DNA of 64,000 nucleotides from Schistosoma haematobium (GCF_000699445.3 NC_067196.1:85736364-85800363); one strand, 5' to 3'; positions 53,825 through 64,000 are shown, numbered from the stretch's first letter. Numbers and translations are program-made. The notes: generated from the letters alone by a model not told the origin.

Positions 53825-54345
53825 TTCGAGAAGGGATTTTTGTGGATAGTATAGTAATTTAATAGTTAAATTCATGAGTCAATTGAAGCTAGACAATCAT
53901 AGAAAACCTGGAAGCACTGGATGGCAGTTTCGTCTTGGTGTGGGACCCCTCAGCAGTGCGCATCCACGATCCCGCTCGCGGGATTCAAACTCAAAGCCTT
54001 CACTTTTGCGCATGAACGCTTAACCTACTGGACCACAGAAGCTAATCCGTGTCGGGTAGAGACAGGTGTCCACCTCAGTACAATGCAAGATGGTCGCGCG
54101 ATTTTGTGGATTGGTTAAGGTTAGACATTAACACAACTGGATGCCGGTTTAGTAGTCCAGTAGGTTAAGCATTCGCACGCGAGCGTGAAGGCCCTGGATT
54201 TGAATCCCGCGAGCGGGATCGTAGACGCGCACTGCTGAGGAGTTCCACACTAAAACGAAACTGCCATTCAGTGCTTCCAGGTTTTCTATGATGGTCTAGC
54301 TTCAACTGACTCATGATTTCAACTACTGAAATTTTCTAATAGTTG
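53825..54345. repeat. SINE-1 inverted dimer
   Basis: 53825-54035 minus arm (tail, ribozyme region, GCGGGATTCAAACTC); 54037-54345 plus arm (GTCGGGTAGAGACAGGTGTCC, GGATTTGAATCCCGCGAGCG, CTGCTGAGGAGTTCCACACTAAAACGAAACTGCC). Plus core keeps CTGAGGAG and GAAAC, but stem II is lost and the cleavage triplet is ATT. Confidence 0.78.
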
Positions 54346-54780
54346 AAGAATAAAAAATTTTTTCCCTTCAATAAATACGCATGAGCACCACAAAATGAAG
54401 ATACATCCTGTATTTCGCCTAATAGCACATTTATATTTGACACTTATATCATTGTGAAACTTTTCAGTAGTGTTTTTCTTTTAACAGTAATAAACTTCGA
54501 TTTAAAAGTTATGAATAGGACTAGTAACTTGATACAATCTATTTCCTTTACTAATCTAAAATTTAGTAATGCTATAATCTCTTTCAAGGTCATCAAAATC
54601 ACATAGTAGATAGGATTACATCCATATACCTCAAGTATCCACATTTAAATAAAACAACAACAACAACAACTGATATCTTACTTCCTTTTAAAGGTCTTCC
54701 TTCTTTTTTAAGAAACAACCACTTCTTATATGGTTCAAGTACTTAGAAAAAAAACCTCACAAATTTAATTCCATTATAGG
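54346..54780. other. AT-rich sequence with (ACA)n
   Basis: (AAC)n at about 54653-54670; no gene. Confidence 0.5.
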
Positions 54781-54784
54781 AATA

Positions 54785-54925
54785 ACAACAAATATATTAT
54801 CGATTAGGACTGTAATTGATCAGTCTCATGTTGGTATATATACGTCCTGTGCAGATTACCTCGATATAGCCTTAAGTTACAAGCTTATTTTTTGAAGCAA
54901 AGATGAATATTATATTCATTAATTA
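54785..54925 (-). repeat. SINE-2 3' tail
   Basis: AGGACTGTAATTGATCAGTCTC, CCTGTGCAGATTACCTCG are the reverse complement of the SINE-2 tail. Confidence 0.65.
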
Positions 54926-55425
54926 ACAATAAATATGAACTTTCTTAGATTGTTATCTTATCGAATATTTTCAATCAGTTTCTTTAATTAAATCATATAA
55001 ATTATTGGACGGAAATAACCCAATTTGAATAAGAACAGGAATGTTTATTGATTGATATGAACTTTATTAAATTGATTTGACCAACAACAACAACAACAAC
55101 AGAAAAAAAAAGAACAAACAAACAAAAAAAAAGAAGTAGATTGAAGAAACTGTAGGACATCAATCGATGTTATTGTTATTGTACAATCCTATCGTTTAAA
55201 TGAAAGGTTCTTAGAAGTTATGGAACTACATTACCGGTACTGTTATAAATGAACACTTAACCGGTTAATGAAGGTTGAGATTATTAAAATGAATAAATGG
55301 AATGATAACAGAATGGTAGTATATAATTATAAAATAGAATCGAATGGAAATTGATTTGATAATCAAGTGATTATCTTAAGCCATTGAGTAATTTAGCATC
55401 AAGGATTTTAAAGTATTAACTTACA
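54926..55425. other. AT-rich sequence with AAC/A-rich runs
   Basis: (CAA)n at 55083-55101 followed by A-rich runs; nothing else. Confidence 0.5.
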
Positions 55426-55429
55426 CTAT

Positions 55430-55725
55430 CATTTATATAAGACTGAAATTGATCAGTTCTAAATAACCATGGGAAGATACAAGCAAACAACGCCAAATGA
55501 ATTTAAACTTCAACCCATTACACAAGCGAGTGGCTATCAAAACTCAATAGATATGTGGATAACGCGATGGCATTTGAAGAAACCATGCTGGGTTCGACTC
55601 CCAGAGTGTACATCAACTTCGGGATGCAGGTACATCTAGCTAACGAGTTTCAATTAGGACGAAACGCAGGTCAAACTGGATTCCACTACTAGCCATTATA
55701 CATCTTTGCTTACAATAATTACATA
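55430..55725 (+). repeat. SINE-2 copy with tail in front
   Basis: 55440-55500 repeats the SINE-2 tail. Then CACAAGCGAGTGGCTATC, GCTGGGTTCGACTCCCAGAG (tRNA-like), TACATCTAGCTAACGAG...GGACGAAACGC and TAGCCATTATACATC. Tail-then-head order suggests two tandem units. Core mutated (CTAACGAG). Confidence 0.7.
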
Positions 55726-55739
55726 ACTTAATAGATATT

Positions 55740-56080
55740 TTATTTTAATGTTTGAATTCATGAGTCGATTAAAGCTAGACCATCATGGGAAGACTAAATG
55801 CATTGAACAGCCGTTTCATCCTAGTATGGGACTCCTATTCAGTGCACATCCACGATCCCGTGCACGGGACTTGAACCTAAGGCCTTAGGTATGGTGCGTG
55901 AACGCTTAACCTCTAGACCACTGATCCGTCATCCAGTGGTGTTATTGTCTAACATCAACTAATTCACAATATTTTGCGACTGTCCACCATTATCTTGAGT
56001 GAGTAACTGCCTTACAAAAGACACAGTTAAAGTCCACTGATCATGGCTTCTGTTCTATTAAGTAAAGTGTACCACCAAGA
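55740..56080 (-). repeat. SINE-1, near full length
   Basis: Reverse-strand copy with CCGTGCACGGGACTTGAACC, CGCTTAACCTCTAGACCAC and 5' block to CCACTGATCATGGC. Ribozyme strand altered (GAATAGGAGTCC). Confidence 0.75.
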
Positions 56081-56229
56081 GGAAAAGAAAATTTATCATT
56101 TTAGTGTTGATCAACAAATAATTCAGTGGGACACAAATATCTATTTAAATGAAGTAAAATATAAATTTTAAAATATTGATAACAAAATAAATCAAGAAAT
56201 AACTTCACTTGGTATGGTCTACTTGAATT

Positions 56230-56475
56230 TTCCCATTGATGTTTAGGACTGCAATCGATCAGTCTCTTATTGGCATATGTGCATACTGTGTGGGTTGGTA
56301 CGACATTGTCTTAATTCACAAGCATTCTAAGCAAAGATGAATATTGGCTAACAATGGAATCCAGGCTACGTGTTTCATCCTATTTGGGACTGGATGTACC
56401 TGCATCTCAGAGTTGTTCACTCTGGTACTCTAAATCAGTACGATTAGTTTCAAATGCCATCACATTTTCCATTTA
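56230..56475 (-). repeat. SINE-2 copy, ribozyme deleted
   Basis: Reverse strand: tail, GGATGTACCTGCATCTCAGAG and tRNA-like part. The CTGACGAG strand is cleanly missing (TTTGGGACTGGATGTACC). Confidence 0.7.
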
Positions 56476-57190
56476 TGTATTTTGTGATTAGAGAGTAAAC
56501 ATCATTTATGATACAATGTAGTTCCATAAAAAGTTAATTGTGATACCTCTACCTTTCAAAAACTTAGAAGATAATAAATGCAAACTTTAAATAACTAATT
56601 ATAAATGAATAAATATACTCATAGAGCTAGAGTTATATTCATTTGCTTGTTTAGTCACATTATAGAATGTCTCTTCATTGAACATCTAACATTTCAAATA
56701 AGTCAATTTCCAAGTAATGGTATAATAGTTGAGAAATTAGCTAAGGTATTTATCCATTGAAATGCCAAATATATTTTTCTAATACTCCAATACATGACAT
56801 GAAAATAGACTTAATCACACTTTATAAATCTATCATTCCAATCTTGATAGAAAGTAGCTTACATTAATACATATATATGATTGCTATGAATACCATTTCA
56901 TGCAATCTAGACTGGATAGTTATTGTTGTTTTTAAAAAAAACTACAATAAGCCTATAAATGATTGATAGATACTGATGGTAAAACGAATGATATTAAAAC
57001 AGAAAAATAATAACACTCTACAGTATATGCTATCACAATTGCTTCATTCGACTATACGTATATATGTATACTAAACTAGTATACTCAGAGATTTAAATTC
57101 AACTTCGTTAAAAACAGTTTATCTATTGTATTATCTTTCAGGTATCCGGCATTGCATCAATCAATGGTACTGTTGCAGTGTGAGTTACTA
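56476..57190. other. AT-rich sequence, nothing recognised
   Basis: No feature seen over about 700 bp. Confidence 0.5.
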
Positions 57191-57323
57191 TGTTAAGTAA
57201 GCCCATATAATTTATTTTAGCTTCTGGACAGGCCAATTTATCCATTCATCCTGAGTCACGTTTTGACCTTATTAATTATTTGCTTATCAACTCTGATTGT
57301 TTTTATATGAGTGTATGTGTGTA
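57191..57323 (+). mobile_element. LTR-like repeat L, left part split by RTE
   Basis: TGTTAAGTAAGCCCATATAA to GAGTGTATGTGTGTA. Continues at 59790. The last nine bases ATGTGTGTA are the target duplication of the RTE. Confidence 0.8.
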
Positions 57324-59774
57324 CGACACGGACTGGGAGAAAGAAGCGAAAATGGTGAGAGATTTGCAAATCTATGTGCCTTCAATAAGCTGGTCATAGG
57401 CGGCACCATATTCCCACATAAACGCATACACAAAACCACATGGACTTCACCGGATCACTCTACACAAAACCAAATCGACTATATTTGCATCAACAAAACG
57501 TTCAGGAGGACTATAGAGGACGTGAGAACCAAGAGAGGAGCTGATATAGCATCAGATCATCACTTACTGGTCGCCAAGATGAAATTGAAACTCAAGAAGC
57601 ACTGGACAACGGGGCAGACAGTATCACAAAAGTTCAATACGGCCTTTCTTCAGGATACTAACAAACTCAACGAATTCAAGATAGTCCTCAGCAATAAGTT
57701 CCAGGCCTTTCATGATCTACTCAATGGAGAAGGAACTACTGCGGAGAGCAACTGGAAGGGGATCAAAGAGGCAATCACTTCAACATGTCATGAGGTCCTG
57801 GGTCACAAGAAGCACCACCACAAGGAATGGATCACTATTGATACACTGGATAAGATTCTAGAAAGGAGGAACAAGAAGGCAGCGATCAATACCAGCCGAA
57901 CAAGAGCAGAAAAAGCCAAGGCACAAGCTGAATACACGGAAATAAACAAACAAGTGAAGAGGAGCATCAGAACCGACAAACGTAAATATGTGGAAGATTT
58001 AGCAACGACGGCGGAAAAGGCTGCAAGAGAAGGAAACATGAGACAATTGTATGACACGACAAAGAAACTCTCTGGAAATCGCCGCAAACCAGAACGACCA
58101 GTGAAAAGCAAGGAAGGAGAGGTAATCATCAACATTGAAGAGCAACAAAACAGGTGGGTAGAACACTTCAAAGAACTGTTGAATCGACCAGCTCCACTGA
58201 ACCCACCCAACATCGAGGCAGCACCCACGGACCTCCCAATCAATGTTGGCCCACCAACAATTGAAGAAATCAGCATGGCCATCAGAAAAATCAAGAGTGG
58301 CAAAGCAGCAGGACCGGACAACATCCCAGCAGAGGCACTAAAAGCAGACGTAGCGGCAACTGCAAGCATACTCCACATTCTCTTCAATAAGATTTGGGAT
58401 GAGGAACAAGTACCATAAGACTGGAAAGAAGGACTTCTGATCAAAATACCAAAGAAAGGCGATCTCAGCAAGTGTGATAACTACAGGGGCATCACTCTTC
58501 TCCCAATACCGGGAAAAGTATTCAACAGGGTATTGTTAAACAGGATGAAGGACTGCGTAGACGCTCAACTTCGTGACCAACAGGCAGGATTCTGTAAGGA
58601 TAGATCGTGTACAGACCAAATCACAACTCTACCGATCATTGTGGAACAATCAATTGAATGGAATTCATCACTCTACATCAACTTCATTGACTACGAAAAG
58701 GCATTTGATAGCGTGGACAGAACAACACTGTGGAAACTTCTTCGACACTACGGCGTGCCTCAGAAGATAGTCAATATCATACAGAACTCATATGATGGAT
58801 TACACTGCAAAATCGTGCATGGAGGACAGTTGACAAAGTCGTTCAAAGTGAAGACCGGTGTTAGGCAAGGTTGCTTACTCTCACCCTTTCTCTTTCTCCT
58901 GGTGATCGACTAGATCATGAATACGTCAACATCTGAAGGAAAGCGCGGGATACAATGGACATCTAGGATGCAGTTGGATGATCTTGACTTTGCAGACGAT
59001 CTGGCCCTTCTATCCCAAACGCAACAACAGATGCAGGAGAAGACGAACAGTGTGGCAGCAGCCTCAGCAGCAGTAGGTCTCGATATACACAAAGGGAAAA
59101 GCAGGATTCTCCGATACAACACAGAATGCACCAATCCAATCACAATTGACGGAGAAGATTTGGAAGATGCAAAAGCCTTTACATATCTGGGCAGCATCAT
59201 TGATGAACAAGGTGGGTCTGATGCAGATATGAAGGCGTGGATCGGCAAAGCAAGAGCAGCATATTTACAACTGAGGAACATCTGGAACTCAAAACAACTG
59301 TCAACCAACACCAAGGTCAGGATTTTCAATACAAATGTCAAGACAGTTCTACTGTATGGGGCAGAAACCTGGAGAACTACGAAAGCCATTATCCAGAAGA
59401 TACAGGTGTTTATTAACAATTGTCTACGCAAAATACTTCAGATCCGTTGACCGGACACTATTAGCAACAACGTACTGTGGGAGAGAACAAACCAAATCCC
59501 AGCGGAGGAAGAAATCAGGAAGAAACGCTGGAAGTGGATAGGACACACATTGAGGAAAGCACCCAACTGCGTCACAAGACAAGCCCTCACATGGAATCCT
59601 GAAGGTCAAAGGAAAAGAGGAAGACCAAAGAACACATTACGCCGAGAAATGGAGATAGACATGAGAAAAATTAACAAGAATTGGAAGGAACTAGAAAAGA
59701 AGGCCCAGGATAGAGTGGGTTGGAGAATGCTGGTCAGCGGCCTATGCTCCATTGGGAGTAGCAGGCGTAAGTAA
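57324..59774 (+). pseudogene. RTE endonuclease-reverse transcriptase, three nonsense codons
   Basis: Seen: one frame runs through. Endonuclease C-terminal half: TWTSPDHSTQNQIDYICINK, then IASDHHLLVAKM with the catalytic S-D-H. RT: IKSGKAAGPDNIPAEAL, YRGITLLP, FIDYEKAFDSVDR (motif A), GVRQGCLLSP (motif B), FADDLALL (motif C Asp pair). C-terminal tail: [20 protein letters not shown] and [14 protein letters not shown]. Stops interrupt at 58416-58418 (TAA), 58911-58913 (TAG) and 59448-59450 (TGA), no frameshifts. Two of the stops sit where relatives usually have Trp. The N-terminal endonuclease half is absent. Not functional as it stands. Confidence 0.92.
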
Positions 59775-59789
59775 GTAAGTAAGTAAGTA
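57324..59789 (+). mobile_element. RTE retrotransposon, 5'-truncated, best preserved copy
   Basis: Seen: about 2466 bp from mid-endonuclease to a (TAAG)n tail (59766-59789), flanked by a perfect 9-bp duplication ATGTGTGTA (57315-57323, 59790-59798). Inserted in sense orientation into LTR-L. Known: RTE elements end in short tandem repeats and carry one ORF with an apurinic-type endonuclease and RT. The same family supplies the ends at 6007, 25937, 27538, 30283, 31821 and 38714. The first residues of the open frame upstream of 57324 belong to the LTR-L repeat, not to the element. Confidence 0.93.
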
Positions 59790-60104
59790 ATGTGTGTACA
59801 CTTCTTATCTTATTCTTCACATGTCTGTAACTTGTTTTTGTGGTACTATAAATATTGATTAACGCTTGGTTAAATGGAGTTGGCTCACACACCTTCTCCA
59901 TTGCGTGACTTCTTGTTTTGCTCTCTCATCTTCGCTTCCTTCGCTACGTCTCTCCCATTATTTGTTCCGATCAACGATTGTACAAAATATATGTATTTAA
60001 AAAACCATTCTCGTATTTGACTTATTTAATTCCGTCATTCACTAACTCGGATCAAGTCGATAATTATATACGAGGATTGGAGATATGTATATTTCAATAA
60101 CAAT
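59790..60104 (+). mobile_element. LTR-like repeat L, right part
   Basis: ATGTGTGTACACTTCTTATC ... GGTACTATAAATATTG (TATA-like) ... CAACGATTGTACAAAATATATG ... GGAGATATGTATATTTCAA. Collinear with 53127-53402. Confidence 0.78.
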
Positions 60105-60264
60105 CAAATATATGATACAACTGGAGTCAGATCCTGGTTAACTACGGAAAACATTTTGAATTGAATTCATAATGATGATAATTATAACTTTTCACATATC
60201 TTTGTTGCATAAATATGACGTTTATGCTCTATTTATAACTTTTATTTTAGACTATTCTTTCATT

Positions 60265-60385
60265 TTTTGTAAGCAATGATGGATAGTGGCTAGCAGTAGA
60301 ATTCAGGACGCGCGTTTCGTCCTATTTGGGACTCGTCAGCTGGATGTACCTGCATCTCAGAGTTGATGTTCACTCTGGGACTCAC
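60265..60385 (-). repeat. SINE-2 copy with intact ribozyme
   Basis: Sense strand: CCCAGAGTGAACATCAACTCTG, GATGCAGGTACATCC, ribozyme, TCTACTGCTAGCCACTATCC. Directly abuts the SINE-1 copy at 60386. Confidence 0.82.
60301..60345 (-). ncRNA. Hammerhead ribozyme, SINE-2 type, complete core
   Basis: CTGACGAG, stem II GTCC/GGAC, GAAACGCGCGTC all present. Stem I ATCCAG/CTGAAT has one C-A mismatch. The loop AAATA matches the other copies. Confidence 0.78.
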
Positions 60386-60512
60386 TGATTGAAATCATGA
60401 GTCAATTGAAGCTAGACCACCATGGAAAACCTGTAAGCACTGGACGGCCGTTTCGTCCTAGTATGGGACTCCTCAGCAGTGCCCACCCACGATCCCGCAC
60501 CCCTTAATGGGA
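60386..60512 (-). repeat. SINE-1 3' half with perfect ribozyme
   Basis: ATTGAAATCATGAGTCAATTG at the 3' end, AAAACCTGTAAGCACTGG, ribozyme, and break at GATCCCGCACCCC, before the B box. SINE-2 tail words (GGGAAGATACAAGCC) follow at 60508. Confidence 0.85.
60437..60482 (-). ncRNA. Hammerhead ribozyme, SINE-1 type, perfect consensus
   Basis: On the minus strand, GCACTG and CAGTGC form a 6-bp stem I. CTGAGGAG, stem II GTCC/GGAC with loop CATACTA, GAAAC, ACGGCCGT stem III and GTC cleavage triplet are all intact. Best ribozyme candidate of the window. Confidence 0.85.
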
Positions 60513-60544
60513 AGATACAAGCCAAACAATACCAAGTGAATTTA

Positions 60545-60868
60545 TTCTTTCATTTTATATTAAATACCTAACAATTTCTTGAAAATTCACCACTTTTCGG
60601 TTATTTGTTTATAAGTAGACAAAAATAGTCAGAATTCATTTAGATATTAACAAACTACTGTATCTTACTGTATGTTAAATTAAACGGATTGATTACTACA
60701 TATTAAATGGCTTATAAAAATATAGTTTATATTTTATATACTTGCATCTATTCTAAGAAAAAGGTTTCGGAGTTATAATACTTGTGATTTTCGAATAGAT
60801 GTTCAAAATATCACATTGTGCAAAAGTTTGAAATAACAAATGCTAATCGTATACTAGGTAACAGAATC
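60545..60868. other. AT-rich sequence, nothing recognised
   Basis: No feature seen. Confidence 0.5.
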
Positions 60869-60869
60869 A

Positions 60870-61258
60870 ATTTGATTGAGATCATAAATCAGTTAATGTT
60901 AGACCACCATGTGTTCACTAGTGGCTAGCTTCGTGAGGGAATTCTCGGAGTTCTAGAAAGATGTCGTGACCAGTAGAGCTAATCTGTGTCGGGCAGAGAC
61001 AGGTATCTACCTCAGTACAATGCAAGATGGTTGAAGTTAGACATTAACGCTGGTGGACGTCGGCTCAGTGGTCGAGACCAATAGGTCCTGAGTTCGAAAC
61101 TCGTGAGCCGAGATTGTGAATGGGCACTGCTATGTAGTCCCACAATAGGACGAAACGGCCATCCAGTGCTTCCAGATTTTCAATGGTGGTCTTACATCAA
61201 TCACTTCATGATCTCAATCAAAAATTTAATAATCTCTACAACCCCATACTGAAAATCA
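60870..61258. repeat. SINE-1 copy with short inverted left end
   Basis: 60875-60912 is a short minus 3' end (GATTGAGATCATAAATCAG ... GACCACCATG). 60912-61258 is a near complete plus copy, with 5' block TTCTCGGAGTTCTAGAAAG and B box GAGTTCGAAACTC. The ribozyme lost its first core strand (CTGCTATGTAG) but keeps GGACGAAACGG. Confidence 0.78.
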
Positions 61259-61434
61259 ATTAAAACTTTTCAGCTTATGTTACGTTTTTGAAAAAGCTAT
61301 AGCTGAAGTCAAAAATAATTAGAAACATAAAAACAAAACCAGTCAGTGAATAAAATTCTTTCAGTGAGACTATAATTTATGAACGAACCAATCAGATATA
61401 CAATAATTGTTCTTGGATTTTGGCGTGAAACACA

Positions 61435-61605
61435 TTCTTCTATTTGGTTAAATAGCGTTTTAGCATTTCAGCTGATGCCAGTTCGTAATGAAAACCCTTA
61501 ATCTAGTTATTAACCCTAACCATCAACTGTAAATTATAATTCTAATTGCTCAAACAGCTTTTTAACCCTCACTTAGTCGCTTAAAGGTCGTTTCATCATT
61601 CTCTC
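61435..61605 (+). repeat. Unclassified repeat H
   Basis: AGCTGATGCCAGTTCGTAATG and CCATCAACTGTAAATTATAATTC; partner of 20990-21180. Confidence 0.6.
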
Positions 61606-61878
61606 TTTGCAACAATACTGTTTACTCAAGCTGAACAATTGTATTCATAGTCAGTTAAAAACTGAAGGATTCTGATAACAACAAGAAATCAAAAGGGAAT
61701 TACACAGTATAATGTTCAAAAATGACAAATATTAGAATGAATATTAAATAATGATAGAGAAACTAAATAAAAATGCTAAAATGTAACCAAATGTGCAAAA
61801 GACAATGGTTAACTTTAACAAATATGAGAAAGGTGACGAATCAATTAAAATCATGTAAATGATGCTAACAACTTGTGA
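61606..61878. other. AT-rich sequence, nothing recognised
   Basis: Tail of the open frame 61744-61947 overlaps here; it belongs to repeat K rather than a host gene. Confidence 0.45.
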
Positions 61879-61879
61879 T

Positions 61880-62410
61880 GGTCGGTATTCCATATAATCC
61901 TTAAACTTCGTATACAGTTCATCTTGATAACCGTCACTAAATAACACCGCAACGGTATATTAATCAGAAGGCGAATACGAAGTGTTGATTACGTTTATTA
62001 TGGGACCACACACAGATATCCAAAATTACAAGTGCATTAAACCAGCATGAAAGAGTTGTGCCGGAATGCAAGCGAGCGAGCGAGTGAGTCAGCGAATATG
62101 AGTACGAGTAGGCGAGCATAATTAAGCGAGCGAGAGCAATGAATATGAATAACATGGACATATATAAACATAGTGAAATGAATGAATCATCGAATCAATT
62201 AAGCGGTTAGTAGTAATGCTAGCAGCGTGAATAAATGCGAGGGCCGTAAGCAATGCTCAAGCATAAATGTTCATACATTCGCAACAATAATAAAGATACA
62301 ATGATATAGATAAGTTGTTATTGTTGTACAGATGACTCAGTTCGTTAATAAGTTAACAAAATGACTTAACCGAATTAAATGTGAACCAACTGAATTGCAC
62401 GTGAGTTGCT
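61880..62410 (-). mobile_element. LTR-like repeat K
   Basis: Reverse complement aligns with 16390-16842 over about 450 bp, including a CG-rich tandem of AGCGAGCGAGCGAG (62071-62085). The conserved 3' block reads GGTGTTATTTAGTGACGG, then TCAAGATGAACTGTATACG. TTTAGTGACGG resembles a primer-binding start (compare TTGGCGACGGGG at 40169). Inferred as LTR plus leader; the frame 61744-61947 starts here. Confidence 0.58.
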
Positions 62411-62868
62411 ATAATCTAATTATAATCAAAGGATAACAACTAGTACATTGAATGTCTTAAAGTTGTAATAGAATAAGAGGTTACATATGGTACTTTTGCA
62501 GTATGAATTCCAAATTTAAGTAATAAATTCATTGATACATTAACTATAGTACAAAAATTATTGATTTAATCATTATTGAATCTAATCAGTAATTGATTAT
62601 CATTTAATAAACATCAAAGTTATAATCATGAACTTATATGAAAATGAAGATCTAAACAACAGAAAGCTTTGATCTTATGATAAAAACTAAAAGATAGTTC
62701 AGAATAAAATGAAAAAAAAAATATATTTCAATAAATGATGTTTTAAAACAAATAGTTATATTACTTTCATTTATCAGTCTCCTATGGGAGACACAACCAA
62801 AACAAAAAAGTAAACAATGACAAATTTAAGGTTAGTAAGAACCAATCAACATCGAGGTGTACAGAACA
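62411..62868. other. AT-rich sequence, nothing recognised
   Basis: No feature seen. Confidence 0.5.
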
Positions 62869-62869
62869 A

Positions 62870-62925
62870 GCTGTGAAACACATATGGAGAAGTTCGAACA
62901 CTTTACTTCTAAATGGTCATTTAGA
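62870..62925 (-). repeat. Repeat G short fragment
   Basis: GTGAAACACATATGGAGAAG and TTCGAACACTTTACTTCTA match 29120-29165. Confidence 0.55.
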
Positions 62926-63079
62926 TGACATTTGTAATAAAGCGTTAAATGTTAAAAGATAGTAGGTGTGAGTACAGGTCATGGTTGAACTCAAGAAAAC
63001 TTTAAGAAGCTCAGAAAGAGCTGAAGATATTCTATTTAATCATATTTTGAAAGAATATTCAAGAATATCTATTTGTAGC

Positions 63080-63593
63080 TGTTATATCCCGATAAACATA
63101 ATGAATGCTAACTTTGGGATCATTTTATGGACAAATACTAAAAGTATATTTTTATCGTGTAATTTTTAAAAAAACTAAACTATTCATATTCATGTTCTTC
63201 TTCTTATAAGCTTTATTTTGATCTATGAACTTTTATTATACGTTTTACCATTTTCGAGTTATACCCAGTCTATCAATTAATATCTCCTTCATTCACAGCT
63301 ACATTCGGCTAAATCTTGTACAAATGTTGTTTTCTATTTTATGGCACGACGTGGTCTGTTTGGTTGGTATATAAATTGAGTATGTTTGAAATATAAGGAT
63401 TCATATCGCAGAGGCTGAGATTGGTGTTCTTGACTTAACTGGTTGGGCTAGGCAAGAAGCTGGACCGATATGTACTCTAGACTGCTCGCACGGGTTTTAG
63501 GCATCAGTGGTGCTGTCGATAAATCACTTCTCTCTAATTGGCGGTATCATTACGTTATACATTAACAGGGCACACAGGCCACAAGTTATAACA
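63080..63593 (+). mobile_element. Solo LTR, family LTR-A, with perfect TSD
   Basis: 514 bp, TGTTATA...TATAACA (7-bp terminal inverted repeat). Perfect 5-bp duplication GTAGC (63075-63079, 63594-63598). TATA box GTATATAAATTG at about 63368; the central part is shared with LTR-C. No internal region is left. Confidence 0.92.
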
Positions 63594-63598
63594 GTAGC

Positions 63599-64000
63599 TT
63601 CCTGATTGGACAAATGCTAATAACCTCCTGTATGCGGATTGGAGGACTATAATGATGATTTCGTTTTTATTCGAAATTATAAATACTTGACAGCTTTCTA
63701 CTATATTTGACACTGTTTGGAATAGCATTCCTTTCACTTGTGTTCTGTTTTCTCATTTGCGAATCGCACTGTTCTAGCGTTCGGATATTCAAGTTATACG
63801 CGGCATATTAAGAATCTAATCCCTAGATATAACACTATGATGAAGGTACATTCTTCTAGCAAGTCTCGAACACAATGGAACTCGGGTTCTAGATGTTACA
63901 ATTAGCCAAAACACATCTACTCTAAAAATCATTGTTCATAGTTTGTTATTATTTTCAAAGCTTTAGTTTTATTATTATAATTATTAGTGGCTTTACTGAA
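63599..64000 (+). other. Possible second LTR-like stretch at the window edge
   Basis: CCTGATTGGAC and GGATTGGAGG (inverted CCAAT), then AATTATAAATACTTGAC (TATA-like) and TCCCTAGATATAACA, which resembles the TATAACA terminus of LTR-A. Could be a host LTR into which the solo LTR inserted. Weak. Confidence 0.35.

Noticed and set aside
57803..58471. 222-codon open frame on the minus strand
   Set aside because: It is the shadow of the RTE reverse-transcriptase frame on the opposite strand; no independent domain is visible.
58910..59431. 173-codon minus-strand open frame
   Set aside because: Antisense of the RTE RT C-terminal part; the sense strand has the FADD motif and family match.
61744..61947. 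Minus frame containing DGYQDELYTKFKDYMEYRPSQ, reminiscent of the post-S6 HCN linker (KQ-EYM-)
   Set aside because: The same bases occur in repeat K at 16800-16842 in a non-coding context, and the position (right of the S1 exon on the minus strand) is wrong for an HCN C-linker.
1..64000. CRISPR arrays, rRNA, operons
   Set aside because: No regularly spaced short repeats with unique spacers, no rRNA-like conserved blocks, and the gene structure is spliced and eukaryotic.

Overview
The window looks like non-coding-rich chromosomal DNA from a blood fluke (genus Schistosoma). The evidence is the very AT-rich background, dozens of short tRNA-like repeats that carry a hammerhead-ribozyme core of the Sm-alpha type, RTE-type and CR1-type non-LTR retrotransposons, Penelope-like elements with GIY-YIG endonuclease fragments, and LTR elements. 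I cannot tell the species from sequence alone.

One host gene is recognisable. Five exons on the minus strand (28707-28870, 23665-23832, 22489-22586, 3521-3670 and 1-222) join in frame. They encode the S1 to post-S6 core of a hyperpolarization-activated cyclic-nucleotide-gated (HCN) type channel. The exon carrying the start of transcription and the N-terminus was not found to the right of 28870. The C-linker and cyclic-nucleotide-binding domain must lie left of base 1. The pore reads T-I-G-Y-G where classical HCN channels have C-I-G-Y-G. The introns are 1.1, 3.3, 4.9 and 18.8 kb long, and almost everything else in the first 29 kb is transposon debris inside them.

Repeat families, with labels used throughout. 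SINE-1: about 350 bp, tRNA-like B box followed by a hammerhead core (CTGAGGAG...GAAAC...GTC). SINE-2: the second hammerhead family (CTGACGAG...GGACGAAACGCGCGTC). SINE-3: tRNA-like, with a third hammerhead-like motif whose conserved G12 is missing. M: a 270-300 bp element with a palindrome near one end. LTR-A, LTR-B, LTR-C: three LTR families, mostly solo LTRs with perfect or near-perfect 5-bp target-site duplications (TSDs). LTR-L and K: two further LTR-like repeats. RTE, CR1 and PLE: retrotransposons.

Layout. 0.5-9.5 kb: non-LTR 3' end, PLE with inverted ends, M, SINEs, an RTE copy with an inverted 5' end, a solo LTR-A. 9.5-22 kb: SINE-1/SINE-2 field, a PLE fragment, a K repeat, a CR1 reverse-transcriptase pseudogene. 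22-29 kb: three channel exons among LTR-L, LTR-B and two 5'-end-only RTE pieces. 29-39 kb: RTE 3' ends, M copies (one with a nested SINE-3), solo LTR-A and LTR-B. 39.8-42.65 kb: an LTR-gag-LTR-gag-LTR array flanked by one 5-bp TSD. 43-57 kb: SINEs, M in M, a second PLE, LTR-L. 57.3-59.8 kb: the best preserved element, a 5'-truncated RTE copy inserted into an LTR-L repeat, with one reading frame broken by only three stops. 60-64 kb: two well preserved hammerheads side by side, K repeat, solo LTR-A.

No bacterial-style operons, CRISPR arrays, rRNA or convincing free-standing tRNA genes are present. The most noteworthy signals are the channel filter substitution, the hammerhead families and their repeated inverted-dimer arrangement, the 5'-only RTE insertions that share one 3' boundary, and the compact LTR/gag array.
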